Notes under the pieces: generated by a model | The model's input: only the letters and a program-made list of their open reading frames with translations | What the model was told of the DNA's origin: nothing | The model's database searches: none | Made by a program: the position numbers and the translations under genes | Shown: positions 24,282-34,982 of the stretch, piece after piece | Position numbering within the stretch: the stretch's first letter is position 1 | How the letters are laid out: every line of letters starts with the position of its first letter | DNA from: Lyophyllum atratum | Taxonomy: Eukaryota > Basidiomycota > Agaricomycetes > Agaricales > Lyophyllaceae | Assembly: GCA_014905825.1 (NCBI GenBank) | Contig: JACGCN010000029.1 | Span: 496,001-560,000, forward strand | Direction of reading: 5' to 3' | DNA length: 64,000 nucleotides

Positions 24282-25298
24282 TCAAAAGGTCGAGATGGCG
24301 AGCGGCGATGGTCTCCTCAGGATCTCCATCGGCATCCCCTTCTCCCTCAATCCAGCGGTGGAACGACTCGGCTTCCGGGCCTGGTGTCGCAAAATGAGAG
24401 CAGCTACAAGCTGCTCCGTGCCCAAAGTACAATCAAGACCCAATAACACCGACGGGCGCGGTGGAGACGATAATATGGACCTCGGCGCTGGTGAAGCGCG
24501 GCCCATGGGAATCTCAACGTCGATATCCATGTCAACAGAGGCGACTGGCGAGGGGTGCTGCTCGGCATCAACATCCATGGAAGCTTCATGTGGTTGGCTG
24601 TCAAGGTTGATAAGGTCGGCCTCTCTCAAACCTTGGGCAAGAAGACGTGACCTGAGACGACTCGCTAGGAGTACGTCCTGCGTCTCAAGAGACGTGGATT
24701 GGGAGGATGGCACCACTTTCGACTGCGCAGCCGCCCCACGCTCCAACACCCCTCCTGCCACACTCCGCTGGACAATTGCCTGGAATCGCAGATCCGAGGA
24801 ATTGATCGGCGAGGTTCGCTTTATCGTCTTAGCGCTTCCCTGCAGTCGGGGACGTTTCCTCGGACGTTGGCACGATGGCTCAGCACTCGAACACTGTTCG
24901 GGGGCCATGGTGGTGGCAGGCTGGAGGAGACGCGCAGTGGAGCGCTTACGTCCATTGAGAGCGGTAGTAGCGCGAGTCCTGGGCTGTGATGGCGTCTCTG
25001 GGGACGACCGAAGGAGGCGGAGGCATGTGCGGTCAGGCTGGCTGATCGCAGCGTCCAAACAGTCCAAGGGTGTTGAAGGAAATGGAACCAAGTTGGTAGC
25101 AGGAGTAGAAGAGGATGGAAATGGAATCGATGCCAGGTTGATACATGAATCGTTCGCACTGACACTCGCAAGCGAGATGGTACAAGTCGGGGCAGACTTC
25201 CTTGAGCTCAGCTTGGAGATGAGACGATTCGATGCTGGACGAGAGCTCGAGCGCGGGCTGTTAGTCGAATTGGCAAAGGCGACGCGTAGGGACGACAT
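24282..25298 (-). CDS. disordered Ser/Pro-rich basic-acidic protein, unknown
   Basis: A single exon of 338 residues from the ATG at 25298. I do not recognise a family. It is Ser/Pro/Arg-rich with a nuclear-localisation-like cluster (RPRKRPRLQG near residue 150), an acidic stretch (SMDVDAEQH, VDMDIDVEIPMG) and a hydrophobic helix-like block (LGTEQLVAALILRHQARKPSRS) close to the end. That block resembles QLVAKMILRRNETCRPL in the gene at 528-2709. A TATA motif about 65 bases upstream supports this strand. The longer 437-codon frame on the plus strand is read as a shadow. It is likely a disordered nuclear protein (inference). Confidence 0.65.
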   Translation of the reverse strand: MSSLRVAFANSTNSPRSSSRPASNRLISKLSSRKSAPTCTISLASVSANDSCINLASIPFPSSSTPATNLVPFPSTPLDCLDAAISQPDRTCLRLLRSSPETPSQPRTRATTALNGRKRSTARLLQPATTMAPEQCSSAEPSCQRPRKRPRLQGSAKTIKRTSPINSSDLRFQAIVQRSVAGGVLERGAAAQSKVVPSSQSTSLETQDVLLASRLRSRLLAQGLREADLINLDSQPHEASMDVDAEQHPSPVASVDMDIDVEIPMGRASPAPRSILSSPPRPSVLLGLDCTLGTEQLVAALILRHQARKPSRSTAGLREKGMPMEILRRPSPLAISTF

Positions 25299-25362
25299 CT
25301 TGAGACAACAGCGGTGGCTCGAAACTGACTCGAAAGAGAGTTGGGATTTACAACGTGGGCTT

Positions 25363-25369
25363 CTTTATA
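25363..25369 (-). promoter_or_regulatory. TATA box of the gene at 24282-25298
   Basis: On the minus strand TATAAAG lies about 65 bases before the ATG at 25298. Confidence 0.5.
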
Positions 25370-26389
25370 CAGCATTGCATTATCAGGTGACCGTGATCGT
25401 GGCACCACGAAGGCGCAGAGCAACACAGCCAAACACATTTTCGGCCGGCTCTTCCTGCTCTTCCTCGCGGGCCATTGCCTCCTCATCGTTGACCGCCTCG
25501 TTGCCTACAAGTGGACTGCCAATACCCTGGAATCTAAGGAAAAAACGATACCTGCTCTACCTTGCCAAGATGACTGTCTCGGCGTCTATCTTACACTGTC
25601 CGGCTTGATGTTGGGCCCACCTCGGGCTTTTCTTCAAGTCGGGCCGCTGGTTATATACCAATGTCATGGCTCTAGCAATAGGTGAGTCACACCCTTAAAA
25701 GCCTCAGACTACATTTAAGAGGCACCGCAAAGCAGAAACAAGCAACTCTAATCCGAAGGATTTTATGACCGTTCAAGGTGTTCCGACAAAAAAACGCGGA
25801 AGTTCATCACGGTGTAAGTCCGTTTCATGTATCACCTAAGGATCGTGGCGCTGATGGTCCTTAAGGAATCCGGTATGACACAGGCCGATTGATGCGTTGA
25901 CCAACCAAAAGTTCCAGGATCACAACACCGTTTCTAGTTGACGTTTTGATCAAATCAAGTGAACGCTATCTATGCTGTTCGGGAGCCCCGTCATGATTAA
26001 AAACAACACATTACTAAGTCGGTCCGAGCTATTCTGCTGATGAGTTGTCCGTTGCTGATATCAGTACTCTTGGCAGATAACGACCAAATGATCCTGGTCC
26101 AGGAAAGACCGTGTAACTTCAGTGTCCTCTCACGTACCGACCACGACCTCAGAGCGTGCGAGGGTGGTGGTTGCGGGGTGGTATCTTGCCGGATGCTTTG
26201 TAAACGCCGCAGGCGCACGCACTCTCGTTACTCGTTAGCCATTGTAGCCCTCGTACCAGCAAGTTCGATAATCAGCGCCGTCGTGCACAGATCCTGTGGT
26301 GCCCGGACGTAGTTTCATCATGTCCTGATGATATCCGCGTCCTTGTCCATAACCAGGCAACGTGCGCCTGCCAAGACGATCACGTTCGC
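25370..26389. other. divergent intergenic region
   Basis: No gene seen. It lies between the minus-strand gene starting at 25298 and the plus-strand secreted protein gene at 26548, and should carry both promoters. Confidence 0.5.
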
Positions 26390-26396
26390 TATAAAG
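26390..26396 (+). promoter_or_regulatory. TATA-like element upstream of the small secreted protein gene
   Basis: TATAAAG about 150 bases before the ATG at 26548. The intervening pyrimidine-rich stretch with CTCACACAACACAC resembles a fungal 5' leader. Confidence 0.4.
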
Positions 26397-26547
26397 CCAG
26401 GCCCTAGCGCACTTAGTACCAGCAAGAACGGCTGGTCCTTCTGTTATATCGCCCCTACCTCATCCACTTGACACTCGCTGGTCGCGGTCACTGCTCCAAT
26501 ATCAAATCCACATCAACAACCCGCGCCTACCCCTCACACAACACACA

Positions 26548-26896
26548 ATGCGTTTCTCAACTATCTTCAACATCGCCCTCGTCGCTTTCGTCGCCGCCCC
26601 CTCCACGCTCGCCCAACCCGTCGAGACTGAGGAGGCCCTATACGCTCGGGACCTCGCTCATGGAACAGCCGTCGAAGCTCGCCAGCTTGAATCGTACATC
26701 AACGACATGATTCTGGAACGCTCCTTCGCTGGGGAGGATGTAGACATGCTGGAGGCTCGTTTTCTCCCCATTTGTAAGTCTACATTACTTCGGCATGGGA
26801 TGGTCTTGGACCGGAAGCTCATCTATTTATTCGTCAGTGGGTGGTTCGAGGATTTTAGGGAAGGGAGTGAAAGCGATACTGGGCGGCGGCAACTGA
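26548..26896 (+). CDS. small secreted protein with basic Gly-rich tail
   Basis: The ATG at 26548 opens a clear signal peptide (RFSTIFNIALVAFVAAPSTLAQ) followed by an acidic pro-like region with repeated alanine/glutamate-arginine units (LYARDL, VEARQL, LEARF). Reading straight on gives a poor 130-codon frame. A GTAAGT donor at 26774 and TTCGTCAG acceptor at 26837 remove 64 bp and give a 94-residue protein ending at 26896. Its last 20 or so residues are rich in Gly, Lys, Arg, Ile and Leu with no acidic residue. The layout resembles many small agaricomycete secreted proteins. It has no cysteine. Processing at the Glu-Ala-Arg sites is inference, and no function can be assigned. Confidence 0.65.
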
Positions 26897-27968
26897 GAGT
26901 CCCTACCGATGTGGATTGTAGTATATATCGGGGTGATTAAGAGAGACGCTCGGCCTCCAGCACATTGTTGTGCAACATATGAACGCAAAGCAAAGCAAAG
27001 TGCTGCACATTTCACCGCTAAGAAAGCCATGATTTCTCAACTATTTCCGTCGCAGGTTGGGTAAGTCTGTTGTCGATGTTCTCAAGGCTTCGGACTTTCG
27101 TACTGTGGGGTAAAACCGACAACCTCGGACCTCGACCCCAGGTCGATAAATAAATGGACTCTTCCTAATAAAAAACAGTCTTCGGGCTTCAGTTGTTATG
27201 CGGTAAAGGTAGGAGCCCCATCTTATCTCGACATCTTCCTTCGGGCACTTCACTTCCGGAAGTCCGCTGTGATGATTATTTGTTCTGGAGGACATTCTGG
27301 GGAAACATTTGCTGGCATCATCCGGGACTTGATTCATCTTCGCGACATCAATCCCCCAGCGCTTTCCGGGGATTGGTAAAATTCAGTCCCACTCGAAGCT
27401 CTTCCACTATTCATGAAATAAATCATTTCTACGTAGCGGTGGGGCGACCAGAAAGGTTACAATCATTCAAACTTCAATCACAAAAAGAGCGTCAAGTATT
27501 CCATGATCACTTCGTGGGGTTTTGATCCCGGACTGTGGAAGGACATCGTCTTCCTTTGATACATGCATACAACTTCAGTGTACGTACAGGTTCGGGCATA
27601 GGTGCCTTTGTCCCCGTGGGCCCGTCGGCTGATCACCTGATAGCTGCGCTCATTGATGATTGGCTCCGTCGCCTACAGGCTATTCGTCTTAATCCAAAAC
27701 TATGGGACCTGACTCTTTAGAGATTCCATGTCTTCCAAGAAAAGGGCGAAAGCAAAAGATACCTTGCTACAGTAAACGACGAATGCGGGCTACAGCGGAT
27801 AGATGCGCAAGAGATAGCAGGCAGTGAGGGAAGTCGACGAGGCAATGCATCGGGTTAACAAAATACAAAAACGGTGCTAAATGATACAGAGAAGTGGTAT
27901 GTGTTGAGTTAATAATACAGAGTGAGACGTTGGTGGCAGTCTAGGGTTAGGCGGGCCGAATTCGGGGA
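26897..27968. other. intergenic region, no gene seen
   Basis: Short frames only. The stretch 27720-27960 upstream of the stop at 27969 looks like a 3' UTR on the minus strand. Confidence 0.45.
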
Positions 27969-28555
27969 TCAATCGATGTGGCGGCCGCATTGCAGGAGAA
28001 CCGCCGCGACGACGGACATCTCCAGGAGTCCAGCTTGGATGGCCTGGGGAGTCATCTCAAGCTTGACGGTGTTGTGACCTCGCGTAATCTTAGCAAACAG
28101 CTCGGCCGCGTTGAAAACAGCAGAATAAAGCTAGAAACCAGTGAATAAGAGAAGGGAGTGGTGATTGGGATAAACACTGACACAAATCGAGTCACCAGAG
28201 GGAACCCAAGTGTAATAGCGGCCTTTCGCCTCCATCAATCTGCGTCTAGTCGAAGGTTGAATGCTAAGCTTATGTTTAGTTACAAGAATCATTACGGGAC
28301 TTACGATCGGTCTGGAGAGAGACTCATCCACTGGCCTACGGCTTGGTTTTCGACTATTCCGCGGATTTCTACGACAGGGTGTTGCTTCCACTCGATGAAA
28401 GCTGCGACCTCCGAGTTGACGTTCTGGAAGATGGTATAACGTGGGTCCGAAGGATCGGTCATGACCTGGAAGTATTTGCGAGACTTGGGGCCAAGGACGA
28501 TGCAGTTCAGAATCGAGGTATCGAAGGAGTCGAAGGTAAAATTGACGATAGACAT
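27969..28555 (-). CDS. DUF6593-like protein, type 2 (paralogue of 21788-22514)
   Basis: Exons 28555-28305, 28245-28182 and 28130-27969 give 158 residues in phase. The domain starts almost at the N-terminus: FTFDSFDTSILNCIVLGPKS, VAAFIEWKQHPVVEIRG, QWMSLSPDRS, then EAKGRYYTWVPSGDSIC and a last exon ending VLLQCGRHID. It lacks the Pro-rich N-terminal extension of its paralogue 5.5 kb away but keeps identical lengths for exons 2 and 3 and equivalent splice phases. The second donor reads GTCAGT. No signal peptide or membrane span. Function unknown. Confidence 0.75.
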
Positions 28556-30162
28556 GTTTCGGGATTGAAGAGACGAGGCGAGAAGAGAAGGAAAGCGAAG
28601 ACGAGATCCTGAGTGCAGTTCATCCTTCATTCTCGAGGAGTTCATATAGCAGTTTCTTCGCGGAGGGTTGCTCGAGAAGAATGGAACCTGAAACGGTTGA
28701 GGCCCTTGGGGTCGAATGGGCGCAACAGCTAATTCGGTGGACCCAATGCTTGGTTGTGCGCAGAGACCTCGTGAACATTGCTACCGGATACGTTTATCTC
28801 ACATACGGGGGAAGGGTTGGACATATTCTGCGTCATTACCAGTATACGTGAGGGGTGTCGAAACTACAAAGAACAAAGCCAACCTTTTTGAGACGCTATT
28901 GAGAAGTAAACGATGTGAGAAGTCATCGCGCCTCTCGGGTTAAGGCACATCTTTGGGTGCGGCGTGCGTGATATAATAAACTTAACAGCGAGGGCGGCTC
29001 GTTCTATGCAATAAGTGCCCAGGTCCGATGTTCATTAACGTGGGGTGTACCGTTAGACAGCATGGGCTGTGCCGAGAAACCCGTTTCAGGGAGCATCTCG
29101 ATCGCCGACCTTGTCAACGTGCGTTGTAAGCTCAGTTGGCTGTGCCTAACTGGTTCTGAACACACGTCTTCGGGAGGCGAAGGCATCTTGGTGTAACACA
29201 TAGACACAGTACTTGCGAGGTCATGAGGCCAGAATCGGCATGAATTTAGAGGGACCTAACTGATTTGTCGGGATCATAACTTTGAACTGTGATCGGACCT
29301 TCGGACCTGTTTGTAGCCACTGCTATTGCTCTCTTAAATCCAAAAATGTAGATGGGGAGCGTAACAGAACTACGTTTGTCGAAGAAGTGACTCTCAGATT
29401 GCCGTTTCCATGTGATTCTTACGGCCTTGGGGCCGTGTGTCTCTAACAACCGAACGCGGGGTATCAGACGTTGGCACAGAAGATATCAGATATGGTTGCC
29501 TCGTCGAGGGCGCGCCCATTCTCTACGGCGCAAGGGCGTCCTGTGGTACCTGGCCGCCGGGAGGCTGACCTCAACTGAGACCGTGCGTCAACGATCATGA
29601 ATAAATTTGGGTCCGTGGGTTGACGAATTTCGGGGATATGGCCCTGGAAGTGCATCTATAAGTGTCTCCAGCCAGCGCCAGCCCGCCTCGTGATAAACGG
29701 AGAACAGGCGTTGCATTTCGGTCAAAAAGCCACGTGGAATCGCTATACATAGTCTATCCAGGCCCCTAGGATGGATATGTTGGTATAAAATCGCATGCAT
29801 GGTGCGAACAATCGAAAGGTGCGAATTCCTCGGTCTATATATATCTCACGAAGCCGCTTTCGTGTGCTACGCTTTAGCGTGAAGCGACCTGCATACGGAG
29901 GATGAATATCTAGATGTTGTACAAGCGTATGTCTGGGGCTTGTATCGATGTCGCGATGCGCGTAGACGGCGAAAGTTGTCGGGGTAATAAGCAAACTAGG
30001 GATTGTCGTACGTTCGATCCCTGTAACGGGCAATTGTCCCTCGATGATAGCGCCACGCCTGGCACTCTCCCTAGCTGTTCACCGCAAATCCCAAGCCTAG
30101 ATGACCTTCAAATTAAACCTCGGAAACACAGCGCAGATGATGAAGGATGTGTGCTGTCGCGA
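28556..30162. other. intergenic region, no convincing gene
   Basis: Overlapping short frames on both strands without recognisable domains. CTATATATATCTC at 29835-29847 is a simple AT stretch. Confidence 0.45.
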
Positions 30163-30682
30163 CTAGGGAGGAGTGGGACCTGGATGATGCTCCTTCCAAT
30201 ACAACAGATCGTTGCCAGGGCCGAGCCATGGAGGGCTTTCTATTTTCTCAGGTGCCGAGAAGTTCGGGGAGTGCTCTGCGGAGCAGGGTACAGCCTGTGT
30301 TGGGCACGCACTTCCTGTCTGGCCCAAAGCATTCAGGCCATCAGCCTTCGAGGTTGGACGTTAGCAAGGGGTGAGGCATACTTCAAGAATTTGCATACCT
30401 TATAATAACGACACGTGTGAGGTGGGTTCGGTGTCCCAGATATAGCGTATCTAAAAGGTGTCAGTATAGCCAGACTAGAAATAGTTTTGTCGCTTACACG
30501 CAGTCAAAGATGGAGTATGGGCCGTCGTAATTTGTCGCGTAGGTTGAGGTGATTAAACCACGGCCGTCTTGATCAGCATCGGGACAAGAGAAGGCGCACG
30601 ACGTGGGAGCAGCTGTAGTAAGAGACAGACCCCAGAGAAGGAGAAGGGCATAGTGTAAAGACAGGTAGTGCAGCCGGGTCAT
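30163..30682 (-). CDS. small secreted cysteine-containing protein, unknown
   Basis: Exons 30682-30498, 30450-30399 and 30318-30163 join in phase to 130 residues. The ATG at 30682 opens a signal peptide (hydrophobic YALLLLWGLSLTTAAP). The mature part has about seven cysteines: CAFSCPDADQDG, FDCVYAISG, HTCRYY, SACPTQAVPCSAEH. The CPD/DC/TC/CP spacing recalls small secreted proteins of wood- and litter-decay fungi that I cannot name. The junctions have GTAAGC/TTTAG and GTATGC/GCCAG signals. An alternative upstream in-frame ATG at 30715 is less likely because it puts polar residues before the hydrophobic core. Confidence 0.65.
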
Positions 30683-31111
30683 TGTGGTGGTTGGAGCGAA
30701 GCAAGTTTGAAGCAAGTGGGAGTGACGTGGGCAATCTATTTGTTATTCAACAGCTTGCCAAACATGGTGTCAATTTTCGGTCAACTCATCATGGTGCTCG
30801 CGTCCGTCATCTGCTCATCTCCTGGCTCGTTATGTCAGTCACTTCGTCAGTCGCTGCCAACTAAGAAAATACCATTTAGTAGCACGGGGTGCGCAGATAG
30901 GGGCAAGCCGATAAATATCTCTAAAAGATGTCCTAAAATCCATCGTCGTGTAAGATCATGATGACTTGTAAGTTGTACGCATGGACCGCATCAGTAGGCT
31001 TCATGGATAGGCCAACGGAACGCTCGATGTACTCAAAGAAGCTCATTAATACATGGGAAGCTAGACGAGTGTAAGGACTGCTCGTGGAAGAAGAAGAATA
31101 TCGAATAAGAA
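30683..31111. other. intergenic, no gene seen
   Basis: About 430 bp between the start of the secreted protein gene and the 3' end of gene A1; probably promoter and 3' UTR. Confidence 0.5.
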
Positions 31112-34048
31112 TCAATCATCGGAAAATATCGAGAATGGTCGGTTCAAAGGTGCCGGTGAATCACCGAAGCTCGAAACCCTCTTACGCGAATCATCACCAT
31201 GCCTGGGACTAGATGGGATTGCCGCCGCTGTCAATGGCCTGGGAGGCTCCCCGAATAGCAATGAATCTGCCCGTGTCCCGTAACCTGACGGCCCCGCTCC
31301 GAATTGGATGCGCGTCTCTGGTATATGAGCCATGCCAGCGTATATCTGGTACCCATGACTACCGAACTGCTCGTGAGTCCTATGATCGTGGTCCTCAGAT
31401 TTGAAATTGGTCATGGTGGGGATAGGGCTGAGGGGAACGAAACCTGGGGGTAGCTGGTTAACAATAACGGGGTCAGAGGGGTGTTCTGAGAATGTCGAGG
31501 GTTCATCACGATGAGAATGGGAGGAATACATCTCGGGGAGCGCTGTCGGCCTGTTAGCATGCTCAGGGGTCAGTAGGATGGGGTCGATGATAGTCCCTTC
31601 GGATGAGTTCGTCGGAGAATGTGACTGTCAAGCAACACCGTAAGTGGGAGAGGGGTGTGGGATTCGATAAACAACATACTGGAGGTTCGACATCTATGCC
31701 AGGAACTGTGACGTTGGATATGGACCTATGCACCGTGCTTCGACGTTGGGATGTTGGAGGACTTGGACGGAGGCCTGAAGCGGTTGGCTGACGATATATG
31801 TTCGCTGCCGAGGATGGGCGTGACGGCGGTTGAACCGAAGGTCGACTCCGGTCCGATCGATGGTCCTTCTTCCCAGCTCGGTAGATATACGATCCAGGTA
31901 TACTCGGCTGGGGGTTGGATTTCGGGATTACCTGGGACGAATCAATAGGCTGACGAGGTCCTCCACTGACTCGAGGAGAGCGAACCCTGGGAGAGCTCGG
32001 GATCGGATTAACCATCATATGAACCTAAGATCAGAGAAAGAGAAGGCGTAAATTAAAAGCTTTGGAAATAGAAGGAATATAAGGAGAAACCAGGTAAGGC
32101 AAAGAAGAAACTCAGCGTACTTCGGTCCTGTCCCGCAGCTCACCATGAGTCGACCGCGTTGGTTCCCCGACGGTTCTTGTGAGACCTTGTCCACCCGGTT
32201 GCGGAGTAGGAGTTCCCACAATATCCGAGTTGGCAGAACGCCAGTCTTCAACGATTTTCTCCGGCGGAGTGAGCTGCCTTCTCCGCTGGTAGTCGCGGGA
32301 GTCTTCGCGCGCGTTATAGGAAATTATAGGGCGTTGACTACCACCCGTGTCGCGATATCGTTCCTCCCGATTTGCGTCCCTCTGGGCTTTGGGTGGGCTG
32401 ACGATATCGTACTGCGAGATCCTCGTCGATACTCGAGAAACAGTCGATAATGCTGGGGTATCGCGACCATCCTTTCTACGAACCCTATAAACATCGTCAT
32501 AGTCCGGGGAGGGGTCGGTATGAGTTCTCGCGGCAGGTTTGTAGGCATGGCTGTGAGTTACCGGTGCAGAGTTGTCGCGGCTCTGCCCTCTTTGCCTTCG
32601 CTCAACACCTTTACCGTTGCCATTGTCGCGCTCGTCCGCATTTGAAGGTATCCTGGTCGCTTTCGCAGCAATATTCGCTTGATCAGTGAAGTCCACTGGC
32701 ATGCTTAGCTCGTGAGGAGGTGGCAAGGAGATGTGTGCATCGGGACCAAGCGTTGGAATATACCCCTCTGGCGGGACTGAACGACGAGATCGGTACGAGC
32801 GTCGAGAAGGCGCGATACTCGGGGAACGAGTCTCAGAGCGTGGTGAGTGGGGAGGACTCTGTGTACGCGCCCTAGACTGGCGTCGGCGATCAGCGACAAT
32901 GGAGATGTCTTCAGGAGAATCAGATGACTCGTGTGCATGGCCATCTCGCGGAGATGAAGATGCGCGTAATGGTATCGGTGCTGCTACTGGGAGAGGCGGA
33001 GCGTCGTTTCCAGCATCGGGCGGACTTCTCTTCCTGCTCGCTGCCCGAGTGCTCGACTTCTCTCGTGTACGATCCCTAATCGAAAGAGCGTTAGTATAGC
33101 ACTACCATGGATACAGAATGTTCGGGATGTACCTCGAGGACGGAATAGACGGCTCAGCTACTGACGCCGTAGATTTCGTACGCGTAGGTGGTGATGAGGC
33201 TCTCCTGATTGGTTCATCCGCATCGTCTTCGCCATCCGTCACGTCACCTTCATTTATTTGCTCACTCGCCCACGCATCCCATCGCCCTCTTTCTAAGCCC
33301 AGTTTCCAACCTTCCCGCCTTCCCTCTTCTCTCGCTACTTCAACAGCACGCTGCAGTACCAATTTCCGTATCTGCTCTCTGTCCTTCACGCCCCTCTCCT
33401 CGGCTTCGGCGCGAGCACGTTCAACGTCATCAACGATGGTCTGGGCGCGAAGGATTTCTATTAGAGGAGGCGGGTTAGATATTATGTTGCTTAAAGGGGT
33501 AGATATCTACCTCTCTGAGCGATGTCGAGTTGAAGCTTGTACAAAGCCAATTCTGATGTAACACGCACTAGCTCAGCCTCCGCCCGCAGCTGCGCTTCCT
33601 TGATGCTCCTGACACGGGAAATTACTGCTTCGTGATCCTTCATCAACTCCCTCTCAGCCGCATCAGCTCTCGCCGTTTCGTGTGCAAGAAGCCGTAGAAG
33701 GGTGTTTGCCCCGCTACTATGAGAGCGAGACCGACTGCGCAGGGCAGGCTCTTGTCGCTCCTCACCTCGAAGTCGGGACAGAAAGTGAGCATAAGCCTGG
33801 CGATCGGATTTCGGCCGGCTCTGGCCCTTCGTATGGTAGTCGTTATCTCCAGGATGACCTGGAACAAACGGATCGGGGGTCCGCGATGGTAGAGGTGCAG
33901 TCGGCGGGAATGGAGGTGTAGCTGGGCGACGGCGAGGTCTGCTTGGCAGGGCGTCGCGAGACGACGAGGACGAATGCGGGGAAGTATCTCCTGTTCGTAG
34001 TGGCTGAGACGTAGGTTGGATAGGAAAGTAAGACCTAGACGCGGTCAT
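31112..34048 (-). CDS. gene A1: large disordered protein with central coiled coil
   Basis: The ATG at 34048 opens a Ser/Pro/Arg-rich N-terminus (about 90 residues). A long predicted coiled coil follows: NTLLRLLAHETARADAAERE, AQLRAEAELVRVTSELALYK, EILRAQTIVDDVERARAEAE, and KLVLQRAVEVAREEGRREGW ending GLERGRWDAWASE. The C-terminal half is a long basic/Ser-rich disordered region containing PPEGYIPTLGPDAHISLPPP and PGGQGLTRTVG. It ends FGDSPAPLNRPFSIFSDD at 31112. Several short introns connect the pieces, for example between residues QR and EILRAQ around 33460-33510. The coiled coil plus tail pattern is shared by a basidiomycete family of unknown function that I know only by general appearance. 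This is the only copy with all reading-frame pieces intact. Confidence 0.7.
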
Positions 34049-34090
34049 GAGTCCCTGCGTTGCCTATGGGAACAGTTGCGAATGAATCGC

Positions 34091-34751
34091 TCACCCTTCA
34101 GCGTGACGATTTATCCTATCCATGAGAGTTGCCTGGACCGTGAAGTGGGGGTGAAGTTCTTTAGAGCGAATGTAAGCTGCTTTTGAGGATAGAGGATCAT
34201 AAAAGGCAAGGATCAGTATCAACTCGAGCGTACTTACGGGACTCCTAAACGCCTCGCGGAACGTTCATGGCCGATCTCGAAAGGCAAAAGTGACCGTGTC
34301 CTATTCCGCCGCTTGGGATCCTTCCTCATGCAGTCTATCTCGAGTCTTGTTAGTTCAAGATACAATGGCAGAGGCGTGTATGTGACGCTGCCGTGATACA
34401 CGTGTTGTGCGCGTTGCAAGGCGCGTGTCCAGTGGCGTGTGATAGACATAGAGATCTATACAATTGGATAAGATAAGAACACAGGCACCCCAACGAGCTT
34501 GTTCATCTCCCTTCCTAAGAAGCATCAGGGAAGCTTGAAGGGCTGCAACAATGCGGTTGTAGGGCGGTGCGGGCAGGTCGCACAAGGCGAAGGGGAGCGA
34601 GAAGTCGTGGCGCACCCCGTAGAAGCCGCAACATGTGGCAAAAGAATCTAGCTGTCCATATCGTTCAGAACGAGCAACCGTGTGGAATGAGTCCAATGCA
34701 CATACGAGCATTCCATTCATTAATGACCACATCATCCCCTCCTATCTGCAT
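34091..34751 (-). CDS. gene B1: short conserved protein, unknown
   Basis: The ATG at 34751 (MQIGGDDVVINEWNA) splices (GTATGT donor at 34705, CTAG acceptor at 34648) to an exon reading CCGFYGVRHDFSLPFALCDL and KGDEQARWGACVLILSNC. A second open segment in another frame, at 34449-34237, reads YTPLPLYLELTRLEIDC and RSLLPFEIGHERSARRLG. A third, at 34179-34091, reads YIRSKELHPHFTVQATLMD and ends in TGA. The peptide character is convincing and the segment is nearly identical in the second copy, but I could not make the second and third junctions close in phase. I do not recognise the family. It lies 42 bp upstream of gene A1 on the same strand. Confidence 0.5.
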
Positions 34752-34982
34752 AGATCTCGATCGAATAACGTTGTTAGTGGAAGCTTCTCTTCGTAAATTG
34801 GTTAACGCACGAGAGCCCGAGCGTCCGACGAAGCGCCGCCAGGATCCCGCATGCGCAGGATTAGCTGCAGGGGTGTCAAGTATGTGATCAAACCGATCCT
34901 GAAGAATTTAAGGACTAAACTGATCAGGTGCCTTCTCGAAGGCGTCAAAATAGAGACAAATGGGTACATCTGTCATCATAGT

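Noticed and set aside
24295..25608. 437-codon plus-strand open frame longer than the gene called on the minus strand
   Set aside because: Its amino-acid use is unbalanced and without domains, while the minus frame has a TATA box, nuclear-type clusters and natural ends. An antisense product cannot be fully excluded.
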